From positions 6,878-70,877 of the forward strand of contig JAYRXX010000075.1 in assembly GCA_041917295.1 (NCBI GenBank): a DNA stretch of 64,000 nt, written 5' to 3'. The notes under the pieces are model-generated. The model was not told the DNA's origin and did no database searches. It saw nothing but the letters and a program-made list of their open reading frames with translations. Positions 50,068 to 59,809 of this stretch are shown piece after piece (position 1 is the stretch's first letter; the number at the start of each line of letters is the position of its first letter). The translations under genes were made by a program, and so were the position numbers. This stretch comes from JADKHR01 sp041917295 (lineage in GTDB: Bacteria > Elusimicrobiota > Elusimicrobia > FEN-1173).

Positions 50068-53000
50068 AGCGCTTTGTTTGATGGCTTGGATGATCTTGAG
50101 CATGGTATTGAAATGGAAGGGGCGCACTTCGTTCAGAATAAATCGGAGGAGAGCTTGTTTAAGCCCCTCATTCAATTTCTTGGCGGATTCAGATTCCAAT
50201 GTGTTTCTGTCCACAGAAATCGTTTCCGACAAGCTGACTTCCAAGGCAAAATCATCACCAATCCCTAAAGACTGTTTAAGACCCTCGAATTGGTTGTTAA
50301 GGTTCGATGTTTCCAAATTCCACGGACCATTTTCGTCGCTCCGCGTCGCTACGGGGGACTCGGCCACGGCGACATTGGCAACGCCCTTCGCCGCCGCCTT
50401 GAGCGCGTTCACAGTATCCTGATCCACCCCTGCCAACAGAAGGCGCACCGGGCTTTTCTCCCCCTCGTTGATTGTTTGTAAAAGTTGAATTGTTTCCCGA
50501 GCTATTTCAATGTCCGCCAGAGTATACACTTCCAGTTGGACCGGGATCTTGTTTTCGTCCGGACCAGCCTTATCATCAATGGCCGCAAATTTTCGCAATC
50601 GTGCCAGCGATTGGTTAACGGTGGGCACGGACGGGACGTCTTCAGAATCACTTATTTTAAGTTCCGCGTAAAAATTCGCAACATGTTCCTTAAACGCCGC
50701 TTCGTATAGCGGGTTTTTTAAATCCAGCCCGATATTGTGGATTTGGTTGAGCCCAGGTGAGCCCAGATTTTCAATTGCTAATCGGTGGGCATTTGGAAAA
50801 ACATCAAGAAGATTTCTCACCAAATTGTCTTGGTCTCTGGATAATTTTGGATTTTTTTCTAAAAACACGACAGACCCCGTTCGATTGGCGTCGCTCTTGG
50901 CCAGGGCGTCCAACCATCTGAAATTATCACTGGAAGTTCCTTGTTGGACTTCGGCCGCCAAGTCTTTCCAACCTTTTTCGCGGAATTGATTTGCCAGGTC
51001 AGTGAACTCCAAATTCAAATTCCGCCAGGAGGCCATCAATGGGGATACGGCCATCCGGGCCACTCTTTTGCTTTGGGTTTCTTTAGCGATGAATTTGAGA
51101 AATTCGGCCATTTTCCAATGGGGCAAACCGGACCCAAACACATGATCCAAAGCTTCCAACTCTTCGGAGTCCCCCCCACCGACCACAGAAATGAATCTGG
51201 CCACCACCAAAACAGACCCCACAACAAAGGTCATTACGATGACACCGTTGAAAATACCCGCCCACGGCAACGCAGCCAAAAAGAGAAAGGGAAGGGAGGG
51301 GTCCACAACCAGGTTGGAGGCGTACGCAACGGTCGGTAACCCAAAAAGGAACACCAACAAGGGAGTATCTTTGCGACGAGCCAACGATGGAAATTTGTTA
51401 ATTATAGCCACAGACACGGTTTTTAGAAAATTGCGACTGGAATGGAGGAGAGCCACTAACCCCGCAATCTCGGGCAAGGAGCTGGCTTGAGCCATGGTGA
51501 TGGGAGATCCAAAACCGATTTGTTGCAAAAGGGAGATGAGTTCGGAAGGAACCATGAAGAGCGCAAACGGCATTGCATACAGAATCGTCGCCCGCCAAAA
51601 GCGGGAGACGGCCCTTCGCAATGCTTCTTCTCGAGCGATCGGTGGCGAGAGACCACTTGATTTTCCACTCTGGTAATCGTCCCAATAGTGGAGCCCGACA
51701 AAAATCAATACGCCGACCACGAGTAATGGCACCGAGCCGGACATCGCTGGGAGCAAGAAAAAGAGGGCCGTTTCATAAATCGGCGCCGCAATAAAATCGT
51801 TCACCCAACGGGCGATTTTCCACCGCCTTGAAGCCGCAGGTGACCCTGCCATTTCTTCCAAACCCTTCAACAATCGGGACAAGAGAGAATCAAGAGTAAA
51901 CAATTTGTTACTCTCTTCAAAAAGAACGAATTGTTCTTCAACCCACTGGACCGGATGGCTAAAGATGTCTTCGTAATTTTTTATTTTATTCCCTCGAATC
52001 AACCATTCTGTAAACGGTTCCATTCGAGCGCGAAACATCCACAATCCCTTCATTTTTTGATGATGAGCATCCTCTCTGGCCTTTTCGGACCCTACCGCAA
52101 GAAGAACAGTCCGAGTAAACTGCCTGTCCTCCGGAAAGAAATCCTCGGATTCTTGTGTGGGAATGAAAATTTGTCGATTTTCCTTTGCGTCTTGAAGAAG
52201 TCGCCGCGCCAAAATCTCAAAAGGCTCCAGAAGGCCGACGATCGGCTCCGTCCGGGGGGCGATTTTAAACTCATAAGCCACCTGTGAAAAAGTCCGGTAA
52301 AAAGGTACGTCCGCTCTGCGCAAGGATTCCCATGATTTTTTTTCAATCCCCTCCAAAAGGGCAAAGTTTATTTTTTCGTTTTCCTTGAGATCTTCCAGGA
52401 GACCCTTGTACGAGCGAAGAAATCGAGTGGCCTCCGTTTCCCCAAGCCTTCCGGCCATGCCAGTTCGAACCTGAGAAAAATACGGCTCCGCAAGTCCCTT
52501 GTTTTTCAAAGCTTCTTCCATGAGCCCCTCAGTCACACGTGAAAATGCATACCCCACAGCGATGTAAGAGTTGAGTCGGGTATACAATTGTAGCCAGGCA
52601 CGAAAATTGATGACGGTGGGGTTAAACTCCTGGCTCAATTTCAGGTACTCGGTGGAGGTTTGGGTCCGGTCTTGGTGCATGGCCTCCAGTTGATCCAGAC
52701 TCATTAATCTCAATTTTTCCCGCCATCGGGAAAGATCTGAAAAGTGAATAATGTGGATGCCATCAACAAAATCCAAACGGGTGGGGACTTCCAAATGCGA
52801 CGCCATCCATTGATGACCCGATAAATAAACATCTCTCATAAACAACGTAAGCGCGTATGTGGGTTTTCCGATCCAACGTTGTCCGTCCCCGCGATCAATG
52901 GCGGTGCCACTTCGAACCACTTCTTGCCACGTCACATCCTCGGGCTCGTTGTCCAAACCTCCGTATTGAGGCGTGCCTGCAGGCGCGTCAGTAATTGCCT

Positions 53001-56000
53001 CTCCTGGAACAGCTCCCTGATAGATTATTCGGTTGGTGGCATCGAGAGTCCCCAGTTGACCGTTAAATCGTAATAGAGTTTCCACCGCTGTTCCCGTCCC
53101 GACAACGGCCGGTTTCTGGGACTCCCGGGCAATCACGGCCGTGTGGCAGCCAGGCCCACCTGTGTCAGTCAAAACACCCCCTGCTTTTGCCAAAACCCGT
53201 TCCCAAATATTCGTCGTGTGCGTCACAACAAGGATGTCCCCATCCTGAACGAGCGCCTCCGCTCGTCGGACCCCCTCCTCGCCCACTTCTGAAATTACGC
53301 GGAGGGTCCCACGAACAACACCGGGCGTGGCCGTGAATCCCCTCATTTGCGTGGCTGGAATGCCCGGCGCCCGGCTCGCCTCTACGGCCCGACGTTTGGG
53401 TGGATTTTTGGACCAAACGGTTTCGGGTCGACACTGAAGGAAAAAAAGGTTCCCGTCAGAATCGACCGCGTACTCAACGTCAAACGAGGTCGCCCCGGAC
53501 ACTTTTTCAAAATGGTCCTTGATGGATGTAAGACCCGAGGCAATCCTTCTCACCTCCGAGGACTTTAGAGCATATTGCGTTCTTTCCCTGGCGGAGGTTA
53601 TTTCAATGTGAGGTCCCTCCTGCCCTGGGGGGGGTGGAGAAATTTTTTCCTTCTTGTCTCCCAAACGACGTTTAACAATTCTCAACGTTTTCGGATCAAT
53701 GATAAATCGATCGGGAGTTACTTTGCCAGCCACTTCAGATTCACCTGATCCGTAGGTGGCGTTAATGGAATAGAACGGTGCCCCCGTTTCTAAATCGACC
53801 GTGAACGCTGTGCCCGCTGACCGTGCGTTGACCATAACCTGAATGATGACGGCCATGGGAGCCCACACGTCCCCATTGGCTTGCTCCAGTCGATAGCGAA
53901 CCGCGTCGGATGAAAATGTCGACGCCCAAACCTGCTTGACCGCTTTGACAACGGACTCCTTTCCCTGGACATACAGAACCGTCTTATACTGCCCCGCGAA
54001 AGACGCTGTCTTTTGATCCTCCGCCGGGGATGAACTGCGCACGCTCACTTGAACCTCACCACTCCCCGCCCGCTTTATAACGTCTTTGTACATACCTGCA
54101 ATTATATTAAGGACGTTCGAGGAAATGGGAGCTCCCTCAATTTGCGAACGTATGTTCTCCAGGAGGGCGTCCCGCTCGAACTCTTTTTTGTTATTGATTA
54201 GCTTTGAGATCGATTCACCGATGGAAGGATTCTCACTCAGAAATTCGTCAAATACATCAACCGGCAGGACACCCCAAGCCGGGACCTGAATCCCGCGAAC
54301 TTCACTTAATAGCGTTAAACCATATCCTTTACCGCCAATGCGTTTGGCCAAATCCTCTTTTCCCGGTAAAACACCATTATTGGAAGTTTCACCGCCTCGA
54401 GTTGATGGAGGCGGCCCTCGCGAATGTTTTGATGATGGAAGCAATTGGTTGATCAAATCCAAAATTTCGTGAGGGGGAGCGGATACGCTTTGAATGTCTT
54501 TGCGGGCTTTTTCCAGCAAATCGGGATGGACCTGAAGCTGGGAGTAGTTATCAACAACCCATTTGACCATCTCGGATTTGTTGTTGGGATCAATCTCGTT
54601 AAACGCTTTGGACTGGTCATTGGTAAAATTAAAAACTTTTCGGGGGTCGTCGGCCATAAAGGCTCGCCCGCAGGATTCGGCGAAAGCAAACTCATTTTGG
54701 AACCACTCATTGGTGGGAACTCCGCCCACCTTGTCCGCGATGATCACCCGGTACCCCTCTTCGACGGGGAAGGCCAGGAGGTTGAACGTGTTTCCTTTTT
54801 TTTGGATTTCATCGAGCGCCTTGTGGACCATTTCCACCAAATCCGACAAATTGTCAAGACTCGCTTCCAGAACCAGGCCGGGACCATTTTCAGGGTCCGC
54901 CAAGTGCCCAATCTTAACTTCGTTATCCTCCGTGAGCCATGTCACCGGGGCATGTTCCACAGGAAATCGTTCTCGCATGAAATGGCCGTGGGCCTGGTTT
55001 TGGGACGCACCCGCCTTATGGGTGCCTGCCTTGTTGTACCACCCGTTGAGGCCCAGGTGAAATGGGACTTTTTCCTTTAACTGATCTGACGAATTCAAAG
55101 CTGTCATGGCTTCAAACGCATCGGACAAAAATTCCATGGAACTCAATTCGGATTGGGGAACATGCTTGTCCCCACGGGAAAACATGACATGGTCAACGTC
55201 ATCGGTTGGAGGCGTATTCTCGTGATTGGGAAAATAGGGGAAGGGATTGAGCGTAAAAAAATAGTCCCTCTTCCCCGTTGACGTCCAATCCATGACCAAC
55301 TCCAAAGGCATCTGGGCCATCACATAGTTGGGCGTGAATTTATACATGTCCGGGTTGGCTTCCGCTTCCTGCCGTGTGACCCGGGTCACCCCGGCCCCAG
55401 GACGAGACGACCGCTTTGTATTCTGAACAATGATTAAAACATTATTCGGATCATTGGCGACCTCAAGCGGGACGTCCCCCTCGTAAACGCGAAATTTCCC
55501 ATCTTGAGAGAAAACAACATATTTGACCGTCGTCCCATCTTCTTTGATGGCCACAAAATTTTCTTGTTTAGGCTGACCGTTTTCTCCTATCTTTGTTCCG
55601 AACCCGGCGTTGATCTGGTTTTGAAGCGTGATAAACCCCATAAGGTCCTCATACAAATCGGAATTTCGAGGTGTCTGCCGTCGTGGGATGGCCCTGTAGG
55701 TGCCCTTTTCCGCATCCACGACGAAGGCATACCCTTTGTTGTTGGGATCGTGCAACAGAATTTGCCAATCCCCATCGGTCACACTGCCGTCGAGCAAAAC
55801 GCGGTTTGGCTCCCAGCCCCACAGCCGAGGGAGAGTCCCTTTTCCAACATTCGGGCCGAAAAGTCCCGGCAAAAGGGCCCTCATTTCATCAATTGAAGAC
55901 AAAGTCTCGCCCATCGCCACTGGTTCATCCAAAACGAACAACGCACCTGGTTCGATCCCCGCCAACTCTTGAGCCATGGCCTTTGCGGAGGATTTGTCCA

Positions 56001-58548
56001 TATACCGCTTATCTCTGGAAATGTCTTCTACTAGGGTCACATCACCCGGGAGCATGTTTTCAATAGTCTGCCTGTCGGCCACGCTAAGCCAGCGATAGTC
56101 CCCTTTACGGGTCTCCCCACTGACCCGGTTGAAATTGAATCCTTCCCTTTGCAGTGTTTCGAAAAATGATTTATCAAATTTTGCTTGGCTTAAGAGCACA
56201 ATCCTTGCTCCCTGATTGACCAGGGATCTAATGGTTGCGACGCCATTCCCATTTTGACTTGGATGAACAATGACCAGCTTCCCCTGCAAACTACCGGTCG
56301 GGACATCCGCAAGGTGGCGATATTTGACACTCCCTGGTTTTTCCGCCCCTCCGCCAATGGTCTCGGATGAGGCCATCTGAACCGAGGGTGAATCCCCACG
56401 GAAGGGGGACTGCCTCGCTGCTGTGGGTTGCGTCACCCATCGGCCCCCCGGGGTCCGGTTGTGAAGAATCGTTAACAATCCAATGGCAGAAACCAGGGGG
56501 CCCATTTGGTGGAGAGTCGTAGGACCCGCAATAAATAACCATACGCCCGCCACAAGGAGAGCCGACCCAATCGTTAATAATCGTCCGTCGACGAACCTCG
56601 ATTGGAGCCATTTTTGGATGAAGTTTGGATCGGACGGTTGACCCGCTTGAATTTTTTTCCCCACTGGCTGGGACGGGTCGTAACGAACGGTGAATTTTTT
56701 GGCGAACAGGGCCAGCGTGATTTCGGAAATTCCATCGTTCTGGACGACTGAAACACTTTGGAAATGCTTTTTTAAGAACGCCAATGTCTTGGGCGGGAAA
56801 GACTCGCCGGTTGTTTGGGATACCATCGCCGCCCCGGCCGCTTGAAGGGCGGCCGTCGTTTTCGGTAAAGGAGCGTCAGACACGAACAGTTTGGCGCCTT
56901 CAAAAAGCTTGTCGAGGGGCGTTTTTTCTTGGGCGAAAACAGTAAGGTAGGAGGATCCTTGGGCGGTATCGATCTTTTCGATTTTGGGGACCACCGTGAC
57001 AACGGCCATTCCCGCTTGGGTCAATTTTTCGTTCAGCCCGGGTCCGTGGTAGCCCCCCGTCACGATGATGGAAACAGGAACAGCCGCAGTCCCAGAAGTG
57101 GAAAATTTTTCAATCGCCCCCAAAAAGTTATCGGCCATGGCTCCGTCCCGGGCATGGGCTTCCTGATAAAATGATTCGTAGGGTTCCAGCTCGATCCCCG
57201 CCTCTCCGCGGCCGCGAACCTGTTCGTAATCGGCCCATTCGTCGGGCGTGAGCGAAAAGTCCAGCAGTTTTTTAACCAGCGTGAGAACGTGGGATCGGGC
57301 GATAAGGATCCGTTCCCCGTCGGTTTTGGTTAAACGATGAAAAAGGTCCTTCTCACGGAGGCGGCATTCTGACAGCAGATCTTCCGCGTCGATGGTTTCG
57401 GCCAGCAAGACATAGTGAATGTACTCGCTCATGGCGGGGAACCGAGTGAGCGGGACATCGACCTCATCGCACAACGTCTTGATCCAACGGTAAAAGTCCC
57501 CGTAGCCCAGTTGACCCGCGCGATAGGCCATACTCCGAGAGATCAGTTCGTTGGTCTGGCTCACACTCATTTTTTGGGCCAGCGATTCCAACAGGTGGGC
57601 CCGTTCCCGTTCCACCTTTTTAAAATCCAGGGTTTCTTCTTTTTCAAGGGCCTGGAGGAACAAGGCGAGGGGCTTGCCCAGGGGAGGTCCCCCTCCTTGG
57701 GCCAAGGCGCGGGTGTAGGCTCCCAACGACACGGTTCCACGGTGGTAACCCTGAACAATTTCGTCGAACGCTTTTAATCCCCCATTGAAAGCGGCGACCT
57801 TTTCGCGCTGAAGCTGTGCGATCCGCTCTTCGACATGGCCACGGTGGACCTGTTTTGAGGCTAAGGATCGACGGTAGGCGGACAGATTGGCGTGATAATG
57901 GGATTCGTCGTCGATGCCGATCACCGGGGGGATCGCCGTCGGTGCGGTCAATAACGAAAACATCGGGCCCGACATTTTGTCTTGGGCCAACAAATCTTCA
58001 GCCGCCAAGCGTGTCCCCCGCATGTCGGGAAACGATCGTAACCAAGAAAGGTCGTAAGTCTCAAACGCCCCTTCCAAACCCACCATCGCAATGGACGAGG
58101 ATTGGGGCAAACCGATCAAAGACGTGACAGTGTGAGCGATGTTGGTTTGGGCGTCTAAGTTTCGATGGACGTCAAGAATATGAAAAACGAGGCCCCGGGG
58201 CTTCCCGTTTCCCGGTAAGCTGATTTTCCGAACGGTGGCGTGGGCGAGGGGCACCGCGGAAAAATAGGGTCGGACCGATTCGCCCAACCCGGAAGGAAGT
58301 GAAACCGGCCTTAAAAAATTGGCGCGAGGCGACACCTTTTCCACGGCGGGCAAGACCGCCGCGCCGGCCCCGCCCATCGAGGGCGCCCGAGCCAGAAGGA
58401 CCCCGTTGGGATCGGTGAATCGTTTCGCTTTCTCCTGTCGCCGTTGTTCCCAATACGACCGTTCGGGTTCGTAAGCGAATAGAACTTGATTCCCGACGAT
58501 GGATACAAGCACGAGCCATGCCGACCAGCGGGGAGAGCGACGTCTCAT
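50065..58548 (-). CDS. 2827-residue mosaic protein: ChaN/TraB-like, PGK-like, GDP-galactose-phosphorylase-like and PEP-synthase-like domains plus membrane region
   Basis: Order: signal/anchor (8-26); ChaN/TraB-like domain (~110-560: 'ILDVHRNLDAQTNIAH' 124-139, 'VGLEGAF', 'VTGGYHGPG' 496-504); hydrophobic hairpin (~657-695); a region resembling a phosphoglycerate kinase N-lobe (~755-940: 'LQGKLVIVHPSQNG', 'VTLVEDISRD'); an HIT/GalT-superfamily domain like GDP-L-galactose phosphorylase (~960-1350: 'GASQNQAHGHFMRERFPVEH', 1179-1198); PPDK_N ATP-grasp (~1395-1710, 'GGKGYGL', 'SVRSSSPAED', 'LFFLQCRPETV'); PEP-mobile domain with His1802 in 'GGPGCHTAVIARE'; a helical PEP-synthase-associated region (~1870-2240); membrane segments (~2255-2455); and an alpha/beta tail. 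No TIM-barrel PEP/pyruvate domain was seen. The nucleotidyl motif is QxHxH. It lacks a clear Shine-Dalgarno site. Function is unknown; phosphotransfer plus envelope location is inferred. Confidence 0.78.
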   Translation of the reverse strand: MRRRSPRWSAWLVLVSIVGNQVLFAYEPERSYWEQRRQEKAKRFTDPNGVLLARAPSMGGAGAAVLPAVEKVSPRANFLRPVSLPSGLGESVRPYFSAVPLAHATVRKISLPGNGKPRGLVFHILDVHRNLDAQTNIAHTVTSLIGLPQSSSIAMVGLEGAFETYDLSWLRSFPDMRGTRLAAEDLLAQDKMSGPMFSLLTAPTAIPPVIGIDDESHYHANLSAYRRSLASKQVHRGHVEERIAQLQREKVAAFNGGLKAFDEIVQGYHRGTVSLGAYTRALAQGGGPPLGKPLALFLQALEKEETLDFKKVERERAHLLESLAQKMSVSQTNELISRSMAYRAGQLGYGDFYRWIKTLCDEVDVPLTRFPAMSEYIHYVLLAETIDAEDLLSECRLREKDLFHRLTKTDGERILIARSHVLTLVKKLLDFSLTPDEWADYEQVRGRGEAGIELEPYESFYQEAHARDGAMADNFLGAIEKFSTSGTAAVPVSIIVTGGYHGPGLNEKLTQAGMAVVTVVPKIEKIDTAQGSSYLTVFAQEKTPLDKLFEGAKLFVSDAPLPKTTAALQAAGAAMVSQTTGESFPPKTLAFLKKHFQSVSVVQNDGISEITLALFAKKFTVRYDPSQPVGKKIQAGQPSDPNFIQKWLQSRFVDGRLLTIGSALLVAGVWLFIAGPTTLHQMGPLVSAIGLLTILHNRTPGGRWVTQPTAARQSPFRGDSPSVQMASSETIGGGAEKPGSVKYRHLADVPTGSLQGKLVIVHPSQNGNGVATIRSLVNQGARIVLLSQAKFDKSFFETLQREGFNFNRVSGETRKGDYRWLSVADRQTIENMLPGDVTLVEDISRDKRYMDKSSAKAMAQELAGIEPGALFVLDEPVAMGETLSSIDEMRALLPGLFGPNVGKGTLPRLWGWEPNRVLLDGSVTDGDWQILLHDPNNKGYAFVVDAEKGTYRAIPRRQTPRNSDLYEDLMGFITLQNQINAGFGTKIGENGQPKQENFVAIKEDGTTVKYVVFSQDGKFRVYEGDVPLEVANDPNNVLIIVQNTKRSSRPGAGVTRVTRQEAEANPDMYKFTPNYVMAQMPLELVMDWTSTGKRDYFFTLNPFPYFPNHENTPPTDDVDHVMFSRGDKHVPQSELSSMEFLSDAFEAMTALNSSDQLKEKVPFHLGLNGWYNKAGTHKAGASQNQAHGHFMRERFPVEHAPVTWLTEDNEVKIGHLADPENGPGLVLEASLDNLSDLVEMVHKALDEIQKKGNTFNLLAFPVEEGYRVIIADKVGGVPTNEWFQNEFAFAESCGRAFMADDPRKVFNFTNDQSKAFNEIDPNNKSEMVKWVVDNYSQLQVHPDLLEKARKDIQSVSAPPHEILDLINQLLPSSKHSRGPPPSTRGGETSNNGVLPGKEDLAKRIGGKGYGLTLLSEVRGIQVPAWGVLPVDVFDEFLSENPSIGESISKLINNKKEFERDALLENIRSQIEGAPISSNVLNIIAGMYKDVIKRAGSGEVQVSVRSSSPAEDQKTASFAGQYKTVLYVQGKESVVKAVKQVWASTFSSDAVRYRLEQANGDVWAPMAVIIQVMVNARSAGTAFTVDLETGAPFYSINATYGSGESEVAGKVTPDRFIIDPKTLRIVKRRLGDKKEKISPPPPGQEGPHIEITSARERTQYALKSSEVRRIASGLTSIKDHFEKVSGATSFDVEYAVDSDGNLFFLQCRPETVWSKNPPKRRAVEASRAPGIPATQMRGFTATPGVVRGTLRVISEVGEEGVRRAEALVQDGDILVVTHTTNIWERVLAKAGGVLTDTGGPGCHTAVIARESQKPAVVGTGTAVETLLRFNGQLGTLDATNRIIYQGAVPGEAITDAPAGTPQYGGLDNEPEDVTWQEVVRSGTAIDRGDGQRWIGKPTYALTLFMRDVYLSGHQWMASHLEVPTRLDFVDGIHIIHFSDLSRWREKLRLMSLDQLEAMHQDRTQTSTEYLKLSQEFNPTVINFRAWLQLYTRLNSYIAVGYAFSRVTEGLMEEALKNKGLAEPYFSQVRTGMAGRLGETEATRFLRSYKGLLEDLKENEKINFALLEGIEKKSWESLRRADVPFYRTFSQVAYEFKIAPRTEPIVGLLEPFEILARRLLQDAKENRQIFIPTQESEDFFPEDRQFTRTVLLAVGSEKAREDAHHQKMKGLWMFRARMEPFTEWLIRGNKIKNYEDIFSHPVQWVEEQFVLFEESNKLFTLDSLLSRLLKGLEEMAGSPAASRRWKIARWVNDFIAAPIYETALFFLLPAMSGSVPLLVVGVLIFVGLHYWDDYQSGKSSGLSPPIAREEALRRAVSRFWRATILYAMPFALFMVPSELISLLQQIGFGSPITMAQASSLPEIAGLVALLHSSRNFLKTVSVAIINKFPSLARRKDTPLLVFLFGLPTVAYASNLVVDPSLPFLFLAALPWAGIFNGVIVMTFVVGSVLVVARFISVVGGGDSEELEALDHVFGSGLPHWKMAEFLKFIAKETQSKRVARMAVSPLMASWRNLNLEFTDLANQFREKGWKDLAAEVQQGTSSDNFRWLDALAKSDANRTGSVVFLEKNPKLSRDQDNLVRNLLDVFPNAHRLAIENLGSPGLNQIHNIGLDLKNPLYEAAFKEHVANFYAELKISDSEDVPSVPTVNQSLARLRKFAAIDDKAGPDENKIPVQLEVYTLADIEIARETIQLLQTINEGEKSPVRLLLAGVDQDTVNALKAAAKGVANVAVAESPVATRSDENGPWNLETSNLNNQFEGLKQSLGIGDDFALEVSLSETISVDRNTLESESAKKLNEGLKQALLRFILNEVRPFHFNTMLKIIQAIKQSA

Positions 58549-58699
58549 GGAAAAATGAAACTATATTTGGCAGAAGATTGCCTTAAGAAGTTGTAACAAG
58601 GTTGTAAACTTTTTAATGGCCCGGCCGGAAGTGCTTGGAAAAATTTCGTACGGTAAATGAAAAAAAGTAGGCGATTTTCAGATTGGACGGCCAACTGCG

Positions 58700-59809
58700 T
58701 TACATGATCACCATCGCGTCGCCGTAGGAAAAAAAGCGGTAGTTTTTGGCGATGGCTTCGGTGTAGGCGTGGCGGAGCGGTTCGAGGCCGGCGAAGGCCG
58801 CCGTTAGAACCAGCGGGGTGTGACCCGGCATATGAAAATTCGTGACAAGCCGGTCCACCACGCGAAACGAATAGCCCGGCGTGATGTAAAGGGACGCGGT
58901 GCCGGTCCCCGCGCGCACCGTTCGGTCTGGTTCGGCGGCGGATTCCAGGGTGCGCACGGCGGTGGTGCCCACCGCCCACACTTTTTTCCCCGCGCGGCGG
59001 ACGGCGCGCAACGCGTCGGCCGTCTCTTGCGGCACCCGATAGGGTTCCGGCAACATGCGATGGGCGCGAATATCCTCCGTGGCGATGGGCCGAAACGTGC
59101 CCCACCCCACCCACAACGTGACAAAATGAACCCGCACACCCTTATTTCGCATCTTCTCCAATAAGTCCGGCGTAAAATGCAGTCCCGCCGTGGGGGCCGC
59201 CACGGCGCCTTGAGGAACCGGTTGTCCCGTGTCGTGGGCGGCGTTTTCCGGAACCGTTTCTCCGGGACTATTCGTTTGTTGGGTTGAATACACGGTCTGG
59301 TACGCCGCCCAATCGTCGGCGTTGCCTTCCGGAGAACGTTTGATATAGGGGGGAAGGGGCATTCGGCCCCACCGGGCCAACACGGGTTCCACGGGGTCGG
59401 AAAAAACCAGTTCCCATTCCCCCTCCGCGCAAGCTCCTTTCACTTTCCCAACCAAACCCTCCGGGAAAAGAATCTCAGCCCCGACGCGCGGCTGCGGTGT
59501 GACCAACGCCGTCCATCGGTCCGGTCCGGTCCCGCTAAAACGCGCCAAAAGAAGAACGGTGACTCGCCCGCCGGTCGGCTTTTTACCGAACAGGCGGGCC
59601 GGCAAAACCCGCACGTCGTTCAACACAAGGGCGTCCCCTTCCGGAACAAGATCAACCAGGTCCGAAAAAATCCGGTGAGACACCGATCCGTCGGCGCGGT
59701 TCAACACCATCAGTTTGGCCAGGTCCCGATGGGCCAAGGGGGTTTGGGCGATTCGATCTTCGGGAATGTCCGGAAAACCCAAATGATTGTTCGACGAGTG
59801 CCGTTTCAT
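58700..59809 (-). CDS. queA: S-adenosylmethionine:tRNA ribosyltransferase-isomerase
   Basis: 369 residues from ATG 59809, which overlaps the spoIID stop (ATGA); the open frame beyond it has no support. QueA motifs: 'IAQTPLAHRDLAKLMVLNR', 'DALVLNDVRVLPARLFGKK', 'GAVAAPTAGLHFT' (catalytic core), 'VHFVTLWVGWGTFRPI', and 'VDRLVTNFHMPGHTPLVL'. It moves the ribosyl part of SAM to preQ1-tRNA, making epoxyqueuosine in the cytoplasm. A short insert around residues 175-200 ('STQQTNSPGETVPEN') is of ordinary size for the family. It is the last gene of the yebC-ruvCAB-spoIID-queA operon. Confidence 0.95.
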   Translation of the reverse strand: MKRHSSNNHLGFPDIPEDRIAQTPLAHRDLAKLMVLNRADGSVSHRIFSDLVDLVPEGDALVLNDVRVLPARLFGKKPTGGRVTVLLLARFSGTGPDRWTALVTPQPRVGAEILFPEGLVGKVKGACAEGEWELVFSDPVEPVLARWGRMPLPPYIKRSPEGNADDWAAYQTVYSTQQTNSPGETVPENAAHDTGQPVPQGAVAAPTAGLHFTPDLLEKMRNKGVRVHFVTLWVGWGTFRPIATEDIRAHRMLPEPYRVPQETADALRAVRRAGKKVWAVGTTAVRTLESAAEPDRTVRAGTGTASLYITPGYSFRVVDRLVTNFHMPGHTPLVLTAAFAGLEPLRHAYTEAIAKNYRFFSYGDAMVIM

